DNA of 64,000 nucleotides from Gerris lacustris (GCA_951217055.1 OX578281.1:14733344-14797343), one strand, 5' to 3'. Counted from the first letter of the stretch, positions 12,131 to 24,519 are shown. Numbers and translations are program-made. Notes: generated by a model from the letters alone, not told the origin.

Positions 12131-12268
12131 TTTTCAGTGTAGCTTAGTTGGCAAGAGCACTATACTGGAAATATTGAGGCCCGTGGTTCGAGTCCCGGCG
12201 CTAATGTATATTTTTCTCTGTCTATCTACGGTTGTTAAAAATAATAATAATTTTATTTAAATCTAAAT
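12131..12268 (+). repeat. single arm of the tRNA-like foldback family
   Basis: The A-box-like TAGCTTAGTTGGCAAGAGC and the B-box GGTTCGAGTCC are spaced as in a tRNA. They are followed by TTTTTCTCTGTCTATC and ATAATAATTTTATTTAAATC, the same order as the right arm of 4142-4560. The opposite arm is missing. Confidence 0.55.
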
Positions 12269-12512
12269 TCAATTTAATCCAAGTTTAAATCCCAATAATC
12301 CTTATCGATCAATATTATTATGATTTATTAATAGTCTAGGAGATAGCGTGCAAAAAAGTGTCTGACTAATATCAAGCTAAGATTTTGTCTATAAGTTTGA
12401 AATTTTGGTACCTTTAAAGGATATGTGGTCGGCTAAGTTTGTCTGCAGGAAATAGCTTGGCAATAATAGGCATTTGAAAAAAAAAAGAAAGAAAGAAAAA
12501 AAAAAAAAAAAA

Positions 12513-13128
12513 AATCGGTCCGAGACAACTCAGACAAACTTTCTCATATACGAGTTTATAATTACTTAACCCAGTATTTTCCATTTATTAGTTTTCAAAT
12601 GTACATTTAAATATTATTGAACATGTCATCAAAATTTATCATAAAAATAACTTCTCCTGGGCGGGGAATCGAACCCGGGCTCTCTCCATCCGCGTTTTAA
12701 GCTAATTTCTCAGGAACTAGATTTTTCCCGGGAAAACGGCTTATATCGTTGGATTCGTATTTAAATGGACTACATTTTAGAATTTTTTAATCAAAATCGT
12801 CGGAACCGTTTTCGAGAAATAATTTTTTTTCATGTTTTTTCAGAGTTTTTGGGGGGTAGCGCCCCCAAATTTAGAGCTAAAATTCATTTCTCGATTTCGC
12901 CTCGGGGTATGATTTTTCTGAACATGTATGCCAAATTTCGTCAAAATCGGCCCAGTAGTTTAGGCTCCAGGCGTCTGCACAGACAGACGACAGACGACAG
13001 ACGACGGACAGACATTTTTTAAAAACCACTTTTTTGGACTCAGGGGACCTCAAAACGTGTAAATCCATCAAAATCTCAAAATCGAATTTTCGCGCCATCA
13101 CAATACTTTCTCTTTATATGAGAAAGTA
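12513..13128 (-). mobile_element. repeat family B, complete copy
   Basis: On the minus strand it runs from ACTTTCTCATATAAAGAGAA to TTGTCTCGGACCGA and is colinear with the interrupted copy at 55497-58475. Characteristic segments are the CGACAGACGACAGACGACGG simple repeat near 12975, GGGGTATGATTTTTCTGAAC, and a tRNA-like B box (GGGTTCGATTCCCC read in reverse) near 12665. The two overlapping open frames here, one per strand, lie entirely inside the repeat and are not genes. Confidence 0.65.
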
Positions 13129-13508
13129 AAAACGGGGGAGAACGGCAAGGTCAGCCAATTTTTATGATTTTTATGATCCAGAGTACAAGATTTGTTAGTA
13201 AACCGAAATTCAAGCAGTTGTTAGTTTGTCACTTGATATGTTACCTATTCCAATATTACTCCAAATCAAAGTGGTCATCTATCAAGTGACAAACTACCAT
13301 CAACTTAATGTTCGGTCTACTAATTAATTTTGTACTCAGGATCATGAAAATCACATTGTCCACCAAAATGGGTGGGACATGGCTGCTCTCCACCGGTTTG
13401 TTTTATCATAAGCGTCTGGCCAGGCTATTTCGCGCAGACGAACTTAGCCAACCACATATCCTTAAAAGGCAACAAAAGATTAACTTATACACAAAATTCT
13501 AGGTCTAA
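13129..13508. other. unannotated DNA
   Basis: Contains AGTTTGTCACTTGATATG at 13213 and an inverted partner at about 13277, a short hairpin. Nothing else was recognised. Confidence 0.4.
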
Positions 13509-13882
13509 AGGTGCGTTTACACCTGACATTTATTGCATGATATTTATGTGAGACAGAAATCTCAGAAGTCTGAGAGTTATGTTTCTACTCTCAGCTATAA
13601 GATCATGTTTCTACTCTCAGCTATAAGATCATCTGTTGGTATAGAAGTGTCGACACTTATAGCTGAGAGTTATGTTTCTTCTCTCAGCTATAAGATCTTC
13701 TGTTGGTATAGAAGTGTCGACACTTATAGCTGAGAGTTATGTTTCTTCTCTCAGCTATAAGATCATCTGTTGGTATAGAAGTGTCGACACTTATAGCTGA
13801 GAGTAGAAACATAACTCTCAGACTTCTGAGATTTCTGTCTGACATAAATATCACGCAATAAATGTCAGGTGTAAACGCACCT
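13509..13882. mobile_element. MITE with TAA target duplication
   Basis: The termini AGGTGCGTTTACACCTGACA and its reverse complement are flanked on both sides by TAA (13506-13508 and 13883-13885). A 3-bp TAA/TWA duplication is the PIF/Harbinger habit. The inverted arms extend about 95 bp. The centre is a tandem array of a 67-bp unit (about 13577-13800) in which each unit itself folds: CTCTCAGCTATAAG pairs with CTTATAGCTGAGAG around GTGTCGACAC. No coding sequence. Confidence 0.7.
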
Positions 13883-13885
13883 TAA

Positions 13886-14760
13886 GACAAGTAGGAACAG
13901 TGATGTCAGATTTATGACACAATAATAATTTACACTAGAAAAATCGTACGGTTTTAAACAACTTTTTTCAATGAATAGTTCAAGGTTTAAACATACTCCA
14001 GGAGACCTTCCAGAGAAACAAAGTAAAATTAAAAATATGGTGACTTTTCAAGGTAAATGTTTAGTTATAACAAGGGTATTCTATGCTAAAGGTCTAATTA
14101 TTTATTTTAGACAGGGATCGATGAATATGTGGCTTAACATTTAAAGTTAAATGTTAGTAGAAAGACCACAGACTTTGCTTACATCCAATTAACATCTGAC
14201 AATTTTTACCCGAGTTCGTCGCGGGCATGCGCAATGGATAAAAGCCGCTCTAACACGAATTGTGACAGTGCTTCCTATCGGGCACTAAACTGTTCCATCC
14301 CACAATGGGATCAATTGCGAACCGTTAACTGTACGATCCAAATGATCCTCTTACAATATCAAATACTGGTTTGTATATGACAAGCGCAGTTATGGTAATC
14401 ATCACATAGTCAACAAGAAGGTTCCCAATCTGTTAGGTTTCCAATCTGTTAGGGTTCCTTTATCTGTGGTTTCTGTTGGTTTCCTGTTATGGTTTCCTTT
14501 CAATAAGGTGCAAATAGAACCACAAACCCGTTCCATCCTGTCCATGTTATAATACAGTACAATGTTAGCGCATGCGCATAAAACCTGTCCTAAACGATTC
14601 TTGAACGATCTGCGGGACGATGCAAAGGATGCTATACAAATAGGGGGGGTAGAAACAAACCTATTATTAGACGATTTTTTACTTACTACATTTTTCTGTC
14701 AATTAAAAATATACATTGAATTATACGCCAAGAGCGTTAGCTTAAAAAAGGCCATTAACG
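13886..14760. other. unannotated DNA
   Basis: No recognisable gene or element. The 71-codon frame at 14562-14777 runs into the next palindrome and has no domain. Confidence 0.4.
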
Positions 14761-15454
14761 GGAAAAAATTACGATAAAGCTGAATTCTGGTTTATGACTT
14801 TATTTTGGTCCTCTGATCAACATATTAATTATTCCCCCTTGAGGGAGGTCTGCTTTGGCCGCCATTTTGAAAAAAAGGTCCGAAATTCGGTTTTTGGCCA
14901 ATATCTTCGTTCTCATCGATGATACGACAAAAATAGATATTATCAAATTTGTAGGACTTTAAATTGAACCAAAAAAATGTTCAATGTCATACGCTAAAGT
15001 CAATAGTTTCGAAGCTATAGCTCTGCGAAGTGCGACATATTTCTGCACCCGCATGAAATGGGAGTTTTTCTACTCCACGACTCGCTCACGGCACCGGTAA
15101 AATCGAGTTTCTATATAGATTCTAAACCACGGGGTACATTATTTAGTATCGAGTGTCAATGTATTTTTCGTCTGATAATCGAAAAAATGTCGCTCTTCGC
15201 AGAGCTATAGCTTTGAAACTATTGACTTGAGCATATAATGACATTGAACCTTTTTTGTTGACAATTTAAAGTTCTACAAATTTGATAATATCTATTTTTG
15301 TCGTATCATCGATGAGAACGAAGATAATTATTCGGTCCCTTTTTTTCAAAATGGCGGCCAAAGCAAACCTCCCTCAAGGGGGAAAAATTAATATGTTCAT
15401 CAGGGGACCAAAATAAAGCCATAAACCAAAATTCAGCTTTATCGGAATTTTTTT
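14761..15454. mobile_element. long-armed palindromic foldback element
   Basis: Arms of about 250 bp, 14761-15015 and 15190-15454, are inverted copies: GATAAAGCTGAATTCTGGTT on the left, AACCAAAATTCAGCTTTATC on the right. They surround a 175-bp spacer. Recognisable inner blocks include CAAAATGGCGGCCAAAGC with its partner, and GCAGAGCTATAGCTTTGAAA with its partner. No coding sequence. Probably a foldback DNA element. Confidence 0.7.
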
Positions 15455-16810
15455 CTCGTTCAAAGTCTCTGGCACTTGGCCTACTAGTTTTTCATTGTAA
15501 CAAAATTCGTCATTCGTTAATTCTTAATTAATCTTAATGCATAGGAATAATTCTCTAAGTCTACGCACCACCTCTGGTATCTCGACAACTCAAACAAGCA
15601 ATACATCCTATTGCGTATTTAGTCTAACATATAGAAACTCCCAAATATAATAATTCAAAAAGCACAAACATTTGAGAAAAAGATAATTACATTTTCTGTT
15701 TCACATTCATGTTAAATTGACTTGAAAATACTTCATGATTTTCTTTCTACATATACTTTCATTATATTCCTTCTTTTCGTTTTTTTACGAAGGGCTTCAT
15801 TCAGTTAAAAAGGGCTTGCGTTAAGAAAATTTAATTTCTTGACGTGACTCCAGAGATACACTTAGAAATCATACTATATTCATATGTAAGGATTCTTTTT
15901 ATAAAGAAAAAATACATTTTTTTTCTTCTACTCTTTTTCATCCAACCAAATTAATGTTTCACTTTTTTCCTGGTCCTTTTTTTTAATTATTAACCTTTTT
16001 TTGTAAAAACCCAAGGGAGGGATGAATAGCGGCAAAGTTAAGTTATTAAGTTTAATTTATGTTTCAGAGCTTGTTAAGACCATGTTTGCAAACCTAATTT
16101 TTTTGCTTCCCTTTCTGAACGCAGGATAAAAATCACAAGTCCAATAACTTTTTTTTTCTTCCTTATTTTTTATTTTTTGCGTGATTCATTTATATTAACA
16201 TGAGTTTTAAATGTCAACTTTCATGTATATTAAAAACTTGTTATTTAATTTGATTTAAAAAAAAGAAAACTTTTATGTTTGTCAAAATATACAAAACAAT
16301 ATTAACTTAAAACAATTATTTTTTAAAAACAAAAAAACAAGACTATTAAAAAAAAAAGTTGAAAGTGATGTATTAGACAAAAACACTTTAATATAATTAT
16401 TCAAATGGCACAATTTCTAATTGAATAATAAAAAAAAAAAATCATCGTATCTCCTTCATCTCTATTATTATTTTATTTTTTGTTGTCCTAATATTTTTTA
16501 TTTCATGAATTTTTAATCATTTCCATTATAAAAAAAAATGCACTGTACTGCTTTATCTCCGATGCCTCATTATATAAAAGTACACACTAGTAATCGAAAT
16601 AGAAACATTTTACGTAAATGTACAGTTTTATTCTAATCTTGATGAAAATTTGAAGAAGGTAACTGTGTACATGAACTTTCTAAATTTAATTTATGGTTGA
16701 ACGGGGTACAACTGTCAAAGTGATGCATTGAATGATGCACATCGTTTAAAGCTCATTAAGAGTACAGTATTTTTGCTACGAACACTTTTGTCCTATTTTC
16801 ATATAACTAA
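15455..16810. other. unannotated AT-rich DNA
   Basis: Very AT-rich, with many A and T homopolymers. No coding or structural feature was recognised. Confidence 0.5.
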
Positions 16811-16834
16811 GGGGGGGGGGGGGGGGGGGGGGGG
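16811..16834 (+). repeat. 24-nt poly-G tract
   Basis: An uninterrupted run of 24 G in AT-rich DNA. The length could be a sequencing or assembly approximation. Single-strand folding into G-quadruplex is plausible but unproven. Confidence 0.9.
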
Positions 16835-16929
16835 TGAAAACAGAAAAAAAATGCATTTAGTAGCTCTGAGCAACCTCATAGCCGTTAAGGCGCCACGGCA
16901 TTAGCCGATTTGTTTATTATAAATTTAAT

Positions 16930-16934
16930 ATATA

Positions 16935-17007
<73 letters not shown>
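16930..17007. repeat. (AT)n microsatellite
   Basis: About 75 bp of nearly perfect TA dinucleotide repeat. Confidence 0.95.
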
Positions 17008-17010
<3 letters not shown>

Positions 17011-17336
17011 ATAGCATGTATATTATAAACAATAAATGGCATTTCATTTAGTAGATCTGCTAAAGTAATTCAATGATTTTTGTTTTTTTAATTATTTTGG
17101 CATGTATTACGTGGGTATAATGATAAAATTCACGAAAAACCTATCATGATATATATATCGTTTAAAAGCTCTTAAATAATAAAATAATTGTTGTTATGTA
17201 CAATATTGTCATATTTTTATTTTTATAGATATAAGATTAGAAAAACTGTTTTTTAGCTGTTCTTTACAAGTTATCTGCTTAGGCTATAAATAAAATGGAA
17301 GACTTATATTAATCTTTGTCATGAAAATGATATATA

Positions 17337-18243
17337 TCATATTCCTAATAAGAAAATATTCTTTCACGCTCTCTACAGACAAAATACGAGACATAAACAT
17401 TCAATATATGCTGTAAAATTGAAACCGAATAGATTTATGATCATTTAATCCGCAAATGACAAACTTCGTAAGGAACAAAATTAAACTTGTAGACAGAATT
17501 TATAATGTAGAAGACCTTATTTATTTTTAAGATGAGAAAAACATTTTTTTAAGAATTTTGTATAGAAAAATATAAATTTAAAGACGGCACCTACTAAGAT
17601 TAAAACATAACGAAAGTGTCAAATACATTTTTTTTTTGCTAACGAACATCCGCAGACCTCCTATCTCATCCAGCTTTTCTTTTTTAAATTTAATTTTGGT
17701 ATTTCCTTAATTTACCATGCTTTACTGGAATTCTTGATTATTTTACCCCGTTTAAACAGGGAACGAGAAAAAATTATATGGAAGAGAGAGAAAAAAAAGG
17801 AAACGACAGAGGAGTAAGAAGGAAAAGAGAGAGAAGGAGGAAAAAGGAAAAAAGAGAGAAGGAAGAAGAAGGAGAAGAGAGAGAAGAAAAAAAGAGAGAA
17901 GGAAGAAGAAAGAAATGAGAGATAGAAGGAGGAAGAATGAAAATAGAAAAAAGGAGGAACAAGAAAAAGAAAGAAAAGGATAAACAAGGAAAAGAGAAAA
18001 AGGAGAAACAAGAAAATGAAGAGGAGGAAGAAGTAAAAGAAAGATATAATAGAGGGGAGTGAAAGTGTAGGCTAATTTAACTTTTAAATAGCCTTCCCTT
18101 TTACATTTTTGATAAAAATAATACTTATTATAAACCTAATAAGAAAATATTATTTTACGCTTCTTTAAGACGAAACTCAAGACATAAATATTCAATATAC
18201 ACTATAAACTTAAAACCAAATATATGGTAATTATAATCATTGA
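17337..18243 (+). repeat. pair of diverged direct repeats, about 123 bp each
   Basis: 17337-17459 and 18121-18243 share the same order of segments: CCTAATAAGAAAATATT, then ACGC...GAC, then AAACATTCAATATA-like and GAAACC-like blocks. They flank the purine tract. Both could be copies of the H2 Helitron-like interior. Confidence 0.45.
17756..18065 (+). repeat. polypurine (GA-rich) low-complexity tract
   Basis: About 310 bp in which the plus strand is almost all G and A (AGAGAGAAGG-type). Two minus-strand frames through it give Phe/Ser/Leu-rich products that are composition artefacts. Long purine mirror tracts can form triplex DNA. Confidence 0.9.
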
Positions 18244-18441
18244 GTTGTCCCGACGACGGGGCACCTCGAAATGATTAGTTATTGCTAAGCTAAGGCAACC
18301 ACATTTATTCCAATAAAAATAAATATTTGTTTTGATTTGTTGGTCTTCAAATAGATATAATAACTTATCTAAATAATTTAATTAATTTTTACTTTATTTT
18401 CTAAACATAAATTATCCCGTTGCTACGGGCTTAACGGCTTG
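18226..18441 (+). mobile_element. Helitron-like family H2, 3' portion
   Basis: Shares TTTGTTGGTCTTCAAATAGA and what follows with 59768-59935 and with the interrupted copy at 26153-26726. It ends in a hairpin CCCGTTGCTACGGG followed by CTTAACGGCTTG. Insect Helitrons often end CCCGT...ACGGG-TTAACTGCTAG, so this looks like a mutated Helitron 3' end. The 5' boundary is not defined. Confidence 0.45.
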
Positions 18442-18806
18442 TATACAATAAAATAGAAACTTAAATTTCTATTGTTCGTAATTAATGTATTTATAAAAGC
18501 AAATTTCTAATAGAAGTAAATCCATGTTTTATTCTCCGCGAAAAAATATGTTTTGTTTATTTATCAAAGTAGCGTGGAGCGGAGTTGTGTCCAGGGGGTA
18601 TGGCAACCGAAAGCGGAGCGGAGTCAGCATGTAGTTTCACCCAAAATGTCAGATATAATAATAATAATAATAATTAAATAGCAGATGACATACAGGATTT
18701 GATAAAAGCAAGTAAAAATTTCATGTTTATTCGAAGGATTCGAACCCTACCCCCTAACCCCCTCGTCGCTCTGCCACTGATTGAAACCATTTTTGTTTTT
18801 TTATTT
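18442..18806. other. unannotated DNA
   Basis: A short (AAT)n tract at 18655-18673 and a GC-richer GGAGCGGAG patch. No gene was recognised. Confidence 0.4.
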
Positions 18807-18950
18807 TTAAGTTTTAGAAAGTTTTCATAGTACGGATATTTAAATCAAATTTTAATTATTATTAACAAAGGGAGACAGACAGTTTCTCAGACAGTATTTT
18901 TCTCTGTCTGTCACCCTTTGTTAATAATAATTATAATTTGATTTAAATTA
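18807..18950. repeat. minimal foldback of the tRNA-like family (arms only)
   Basis: Left arm 18841-18882 and right arm 18905-18947 are the ATAATTTGATTTAAATTA/CCCTTTGTTAATAATAATT ends of the 4142-4560 family. The tRNA-like interior is deleted, leaving a 22-bp loop. Confidence 0.6.
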
Positions 18951-19217
18951 ACATTTTTGTTTTGTTAGGTGAAGATAATCTAATTGACATTATTATCCAC
19001 ACAAAATTAATAAATTAATATAAATTAAATGAATTAATTAAAGCCATATTGAGATGATATGTCGTTACAAATGGCGGATTTGTAGTTATTGTCATCTATT
19101 TTTTGTCTCCTTCTTCGATTAAAATTATTTTCTTTCACAAACTAACAACAAATTGAAAACCTTTCTGAAATGAGCCAGCACGGATAACTTATAGTTTACT
19201 TATTAACTTATAAAAAA

Positions 19218-20000
19218 TACGTGTGGTGTCGCGGGACACCCAGTAGGAACGAAGTTCCTTACATTATTTATTAAATATAAATGATAAAATCACACTGCTA
19301 AGTACGTATACATTGCTAACTACTTATACATGGCGGAGTTAGAAAAGAGACAAAATTAAAAGTAACGAACTGTTTGTACCTGGTAGAGTTAAGGAAAAAT
19401 TAAAAGAAAATCATTATTTGTATATAATTAAAGCAAGCGTCTTTATAAATATATAATAAATATAAGAAAAAAGTTGATCATGATGAGATTATAGTGAAAG
19501 AGGATGTTTAAAGAAGTTTGGATTGAAATAGGACTGTTTTCTACCTACCCGGCCAATTAATTTAAATTATTATAAAATATATCTCTTCCCTACTCTACAG
19601 CTTCTGCTTGTATCAGGTTGAAATTTTACATGATTATATTTTATTTATTTACAAAACAAAGTGACATTTTTGACATATATAACAAAAATAATCAAAACAA
19701 GTCAAGTAACAGGCTTCCTTAATAACACTTTTTCCCGTCTTTTAAAGCTTACGTTTACACGAGAGTTGCGTGTGAACGCTTGGGCGGTTAAAGTTTTCCG
19801 ACGAACTCAGCCTGGGCATTGGTAAAATGAACATGTGTACCAAATTTCATCTAACTCGGTGAGCTTTTACTTAAGTTATCGTCATCTGTAGATTTCGTGA
19901 CGGATTTTGCGTGACGGTGATTTTGTGACGATGATTTTGGTCGTTTTTTTTCGGATTCACTCCCGGGCTCCAGAACGTGCCATAAGGGACTTCGTTCCAA
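19218..20000 (+). mobile_element. repeat family C, copy 1
   Basis: Left end ACGTGTGGTGTCGCGGGACA, followed by the palindromic GGAACGAAGTTCC. At the right end the same GGAACGAAG motif appears inverted as CTTCGTTCC after GTGCCATAAGG. The interior has TGTACCAAATTTCATCTAAC and CTTTTACTTAAGTTATCGTCATC. Colinear with 47437-48262 and, reversed, 49640-50543. Non-coding. Confidence 0.7.
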
Positions 20001-21280
20001 TAAACTTTTTTTATTTTCCTCCTTCAAGATAATATTATTGTGGTGAACAACACAACAAATCAGACAAAGAAAGCGTATTCGAGATGCGCCGCTACGCTCA
20101 GCTCAACTCCGATCCGCTTCCGGTGGCCACCCTTGACTCTTCCATTCAAAACAATGGGTTCCGATTTCAAAAGCGGAGTCCGCTCAACTAGGCTCCGCTT
20201 ATGGTGGCCGCTCGGCCTTACGTTTGTCTCTAACAAAAAATATAATCAACCCCTTCATATTATTTTATTAATTTAACTCTATAGTTCTTCCATAATCGGC
20301 AATAATGGAGGTCTTATAAAGGCCAAAAGCTGGTTTGAAAATATACTACAATTATTTTACACAGAGAGGCATTTTAATGAATCCATTCAGCTAACATCTA
20401 TAAAAGGTCTTTTATAGATGTTCAAAATGTGCCTCAAGCAAAGGAGGCGAAACATCTACACATGAATCTAATAGTACGCGATAACCACCGAAACACCTGG
20501 AATCTCATTAAAGATCAGTTTTACAAACTTTTCTGTATGAAACAAACAAATGATTAATGAACTAACTTATTTATAAAATGTTTAAGCTACTTAAATAAGC
20601 TTGGAATGTTATTCAAATCCTTTAGGCACTAAAAACAAAGATTAACAAACATATTTAAGAGTTTGAACATTTATAACAGGTAAACTAAAGGCCTCACCTG
20701 CTTAATTAAATCTAATTAACATTTTATAGATATACAAAGTCGTAAGACTTTTATTTATCTTACTCTATCAAAAAAAGGGTGCACAATCTTCATAATGTTA
20801 CTCAAAGAATAACCATTTACCAGGAAAACATCACTACCAGCTTACTATTATTACAAAGTATATGCTGCCTTTTACATCCCTTTATTCTACATAATGTTCT
20901 ATTTACAATATTCAGTTTCACCTTCTTTTTATCCTTTTATGCTTGGCATGCGGAAAACAATTTATTGCCCTTTCTATGCATCCTTGATCTACATAAACGA
21001 CAAAAAAATTCGCTAAACGGTTAAGAAAAGAGAGTAGATAATATATGACAATGTCAAATATCGATCATCAATATCACTCTCTAGCAAGTGATGTTTCTAA
21101 GTTTATGAACAAAGTTTTATTTTGGGACTCTTTCATTGTCATGCAATTTTTATTCCCTCGAGTTTCTCTATTATGCTTCTCTTGGAATAAATGTTACAAC
21201 AATCTAGTATGCTATTGTGAAGTTGTCTTGCAAAAGTGCGACAACAAAAATATACAAATATGCCTGAATTTATAATATAT
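20001..21280. other. unannotated DNA with a hammerhead-related remnant
   Basis: At 20412-20456, TAGATGTT...GTGCCTC...GAGGCGAAACATCTA has a stem III-like pair (TAGATGT/ACATCTA), a stem II-like CCTC/GAGG and GAAA. The CTGANGA core is unrecognisable (TTCAAAATG in its place). It resembles the 76-bp array unit at 52991. The two small frames at 20779-21275 have no domain. Confidence 0.35.
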
Positions 21281-21416
21281 ATGAATAAGGTTTATACATA
21301 ATATATATAAATAACATATATAAATATATATAATATATAAATAAATATATATATATATATAAAAGTGAATATAAATATATATATATATATATATATAAAT
21401 ATATATAATTATATTA

Positions 21417-21459
<43 letters not shown>

Positions 21460-21594
21460 TATATATATATAAAAGTGAATAAATTCTCGACCGTAAATAT
21501 AAACAGAAACAAACAAAACTCAGGTTTCGGGATTGTAACATAGTGACGATTTTTGTGACCGAACCCTGAGTTTTGTTTGTTTCTTTATATATAT

Positions 21595-21676
<82 letters not shown>
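21281..21676. repeat. interrupted (AT)n tracts flanking a short inverted repeat
   Basis: TA-rich blocks at 21281-21475 and 21585-21676 flank an inverted repeat. There, GAAACAAACAAAACTCAGG (about 21507) faces CCTGAGTTTTGTTTGTTTC (about 21565) around GTGACGATTTTTGTGACCG. The minus-strand 109-codon Tyr/Ile frame is a dinucleotide-repeat artefact. Confidence 0.8.
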
Positions 21677-21678
<2 letters not shown>

Positions 21679-23775
21679 CAATATTCGAAGAAAAGTCTCT
21701 CTTTATAAAATCTCCTGGTTGTTCCTAAATGAAGATTTATAGTATTAATTTTTTCTCAAAATGTACCCTGTACCCCAAAAGTACAATTTTCTAAAATTTT
21801 GCATAAGGAAACCGGAGATAATATCGACAGTTAAAGAAAAAAGAATTCTTCATTTTTATTTTTATTTTATTTTTTTATTTTTTATTTATTTATTTTTTTT
21901 TTTTTTTTTTAGACACTTCCAAATTTCTTTTTGTATAAAAATGTCGAAAATCAAATAAAAAAAAAAAAACTGCCATTTATATAATGTCAAATTTGTCTGA
22001 TTCCAATATTTGAGTGCATTCAAAGTTTTAGTATTACATACTTGATTTGTAAAAATAACAAAAAAAAAAACATAAAAGCTATTAATGGGGAAATTATTAA
22101 TTAATCAAATTAAGAAAAAAATAATCATGTTTGAAAAGGATTCTTTAATTAAAGAAATAATATCAAAATATTAAAGAAGATTTCCACTATACATATAAAT
22201 ACAAATTTGGCAAGGTTTTCTCTTGTACAATTTTAGAAAATTTAGCTTTCTTGGGTCAAGTTACATTTTGAAGAAAAATTATTACTATAAATCTTCATTT
22301 AATAACAAGCAGGTGATTTTATAAAGAATGATTTTTCTTCGAAAATTGGATTTCTTTTTGAATTTACACGCATGGGCATCCGTAGACATACTGTATATAA
22401 AATTTCAAGATAAAAAGAACTTTTTATTTACTACGTTTTTAAATTTTCTATTGAATCGTATGTATAATATAATTGTTATTGTTATATAATATATAATGCT
22501 AGTGAAAAAAAAAAAATAGTTCCGAATTTATTTACTTCACATAAATGACAACCATCCAGAGACCTGATCTTAAACCTATAAAAGGATAAATCTTTGTACA
22601 ACGGATCTCCCCAACACCAAATCTAAAGCATGGCATCGATATATTTGAAATAATATAATCGATTAATAATATAATCAATATTTCCTGTTTTGCTGTCATT
22701 CAATGTTTATCTATCACAAATCTGAGACCCGTCAAAATGAAGATTGCGTAAATATTGGATATGGCAAAACAAATAAAATAACTTGCGGATTTTTTCCGAA
22801 CTAACTTTCCGCACAGCAAAATTTGCTGAAAACTAATTAAATTCTGCTGAAAGATGGCTAAAAGTATTAAAATAATGCATTGTCATCGTGTTCTGAGCTA
22901 TGCTAAAAGTTTCAAATGTCTAGCTATTCGGGAAGTTAGTTAGAAATCGATTGCCAGATTTGTACCGGACAAACAAGAATGCAAGCTAATAAAAACGTAG
23001 TAATAAAGCAGAAGGTTAAAATTGTTATAAACCCAAAAGTGACAAATTACTAATTATGACCTACCATTTCAGATATTCAATATTCCACTGCCAATACGAA
23101 AACATAAACTATGTTTTTAAGAATGGACAATTATGTCTTTACAGAGACCATATTTGGACTATTTTAGTCGCACTAAATGATCACATTACTTTTATCAACT
23201 TTGGTAAACTCATAAGGAAAAGATGAAGAAGTAATTAAAAATTGAATTCACAATTTTTTAAAGAATAAACTAAAAATAATTAAAAAAATCTACTGTGATG
23301 TTATAAACCCTCAAAGAATGATATAAAAAAATCACTTAAAATCTAATACTAAAAGAAAACAAAAGAAATAACATTTTTATTTAATTACGTATACAAATAT
23401 TACAAATAATCCCACTGCAGTTAATAAGAATGCAAAAGCATCGATGTACTCGGTTGAAACCAGTAAGATTGTGTGCCAAATAGCTTGCAGTACCATTAAA
23501 TTGGGGTGGTACTCGTACAAGAGTTTATTATAATGAGTTGAAGACTTGTTCAATTCAGTGTAAGACAGTTTAAATCTGTAGAAGAGCTTCAAATCGTTCG
23601 AATCCTTGTCTAAAAGCATTTTAAATCCTTTGAGCCCTAGGAAAAGCCTGAGTTGTTCCGAGTGACTACCACTCCAGTCCGGTAAACCAATTCAAACCCT
23701 AACAATTTCCTTTCCAACAACACACTTATATAATTAAATTCCTGTAGTACTGTATTACGCTTTTATTTAGAACAT
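21677..23775. other. unannotated AT-rich DNA
   Basis: A T-rich tract lies at 21855-21910. The stretch 22990-23225 weakly resembles the middle of repeat A (AATTATGACCTACC, then TTTAAG). An 80-codon minus-strand frame at 23377-23619 ends in a hydrophobic segment (FAFLLTAVGLFVIFVYVI), but I recognise no family and do not call it. Confidence 0.4.
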
Positions 23776-24500
23776 TAAATTATTCTTAAGTCCATTCCTT
23801 GGTCTTAAGAGTATAAATAAAAATTAAGTTTTCATTCTCATTTGCGATATTTAAACCCCCACTTGGGTCATTATCAAGCTTAATAATTGTTCTTATTGAA
23901 CATCTAATATTATCTCCTACATACTCGTGGCATAGTCATGGTAATTAGGCAGTAGTTTGCTGAACTAATAACAATGAATATGCCAATATTAACTAGGAAA
24001 TGTTTAGATGTTCTATAAAAACAATTATTGAACTTAATAATGACCCAAGTGAAGTTGAAATGTCTCAAATGAGAATGAAAACTTGGATTTTATTTATACC
24101 CTTTTTTCCGGGGGGCTTTTACACCCGAAGACGCAGGCCACTTAGGTGGGCCCATTGAACAAACCCGGGTTAGAGACCGAAATCTTCACACTTGTGTGAA
24201 GATTTCGGTCGTTAACCATGACTCCTCTCCTGGTTGTTATACAACCAGGAGTGTCATCATCATGGTTTCCAGGTCGAAACCTCCAGCCACTCTTTCGAGG
24301 ATTTGTTTAAACAATGCTGGGTGGACATTGAGCGGGGGGCCTGGTCCGGGAATCGAACCCAGAGCTGCGGTCACCGTCTGACCCGGCTCGATGCTGCTTA
24401 ACTTGCGTGATTGCAAGGCAAGCGCTCTAGCCTCCGAGCCACCCAGGTCCCCTCCCCATTTGTACCTTTAAGACCAAGGAATGGACTTCAGAATAATTTA
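23776..24500. mobile_element. palindromic element split by a SINE
   Basis: Left arm 23776-23910 (AAATTATTCTTAAGTCCATT onward) is inverted on the right as ...GAACTTAATAATGACCCAAG..., continuing after the SINE as AAGACCAAGGAATGGACTTC to 24500. Removing 24110-24452 restores a continuous arm, so the palindrome was in place before the SINE arrived. Non-coding. Confidence 0.65.
24110..24452 (-). mobile_element. SINE with a tRNA/5S rRNA-like composite head
   Basis: Read on the minus strand, the head starts GGGGACCTGGGTGGCTCGGA with an A-box-like GGCTCGGAGGCTAGAGC. It then continues as GTTAAGCAGCATCGAGCCGG...GGTGACCGC, which closely follows the internal promoter region of animal 5S rRNA (TTAAGCAGCGTCGGGC...GGGTGACCGC). 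A B-box-like GGGTTCGATTCCCGGACC comes next. A body with two hairpins follows (CTCCTGGTTG/CAACCAGGAG and CGAAATCTTCACAC/GTGTGAAGATTTCG). It is inserted in the right arm of a palindrome. The related copy at 32481-32750 supports a family. Confidence 0.65.
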
Positions 24501-24519
24501 ATTCGAAATTCAATTTTTA

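Noticed and set aside
12765..13101. 85- and 74-codon frames on opposite strands
   Set aside because: Both lie inside repeat B and recur in its other copy with different frame breaks.
17712..18011. 99-codon minus-strand frame rich in Phe, Leu and Ser
   Set aside because: It is the complement of a polypurine tract; composition alone keeps it open.
23377..23619. 80-codon minus-strand frame ending in a hydrophobic segment
   Set aside because: It could be a membrane-protein exon, but no family was recognised and no splice or promoter context supports it.
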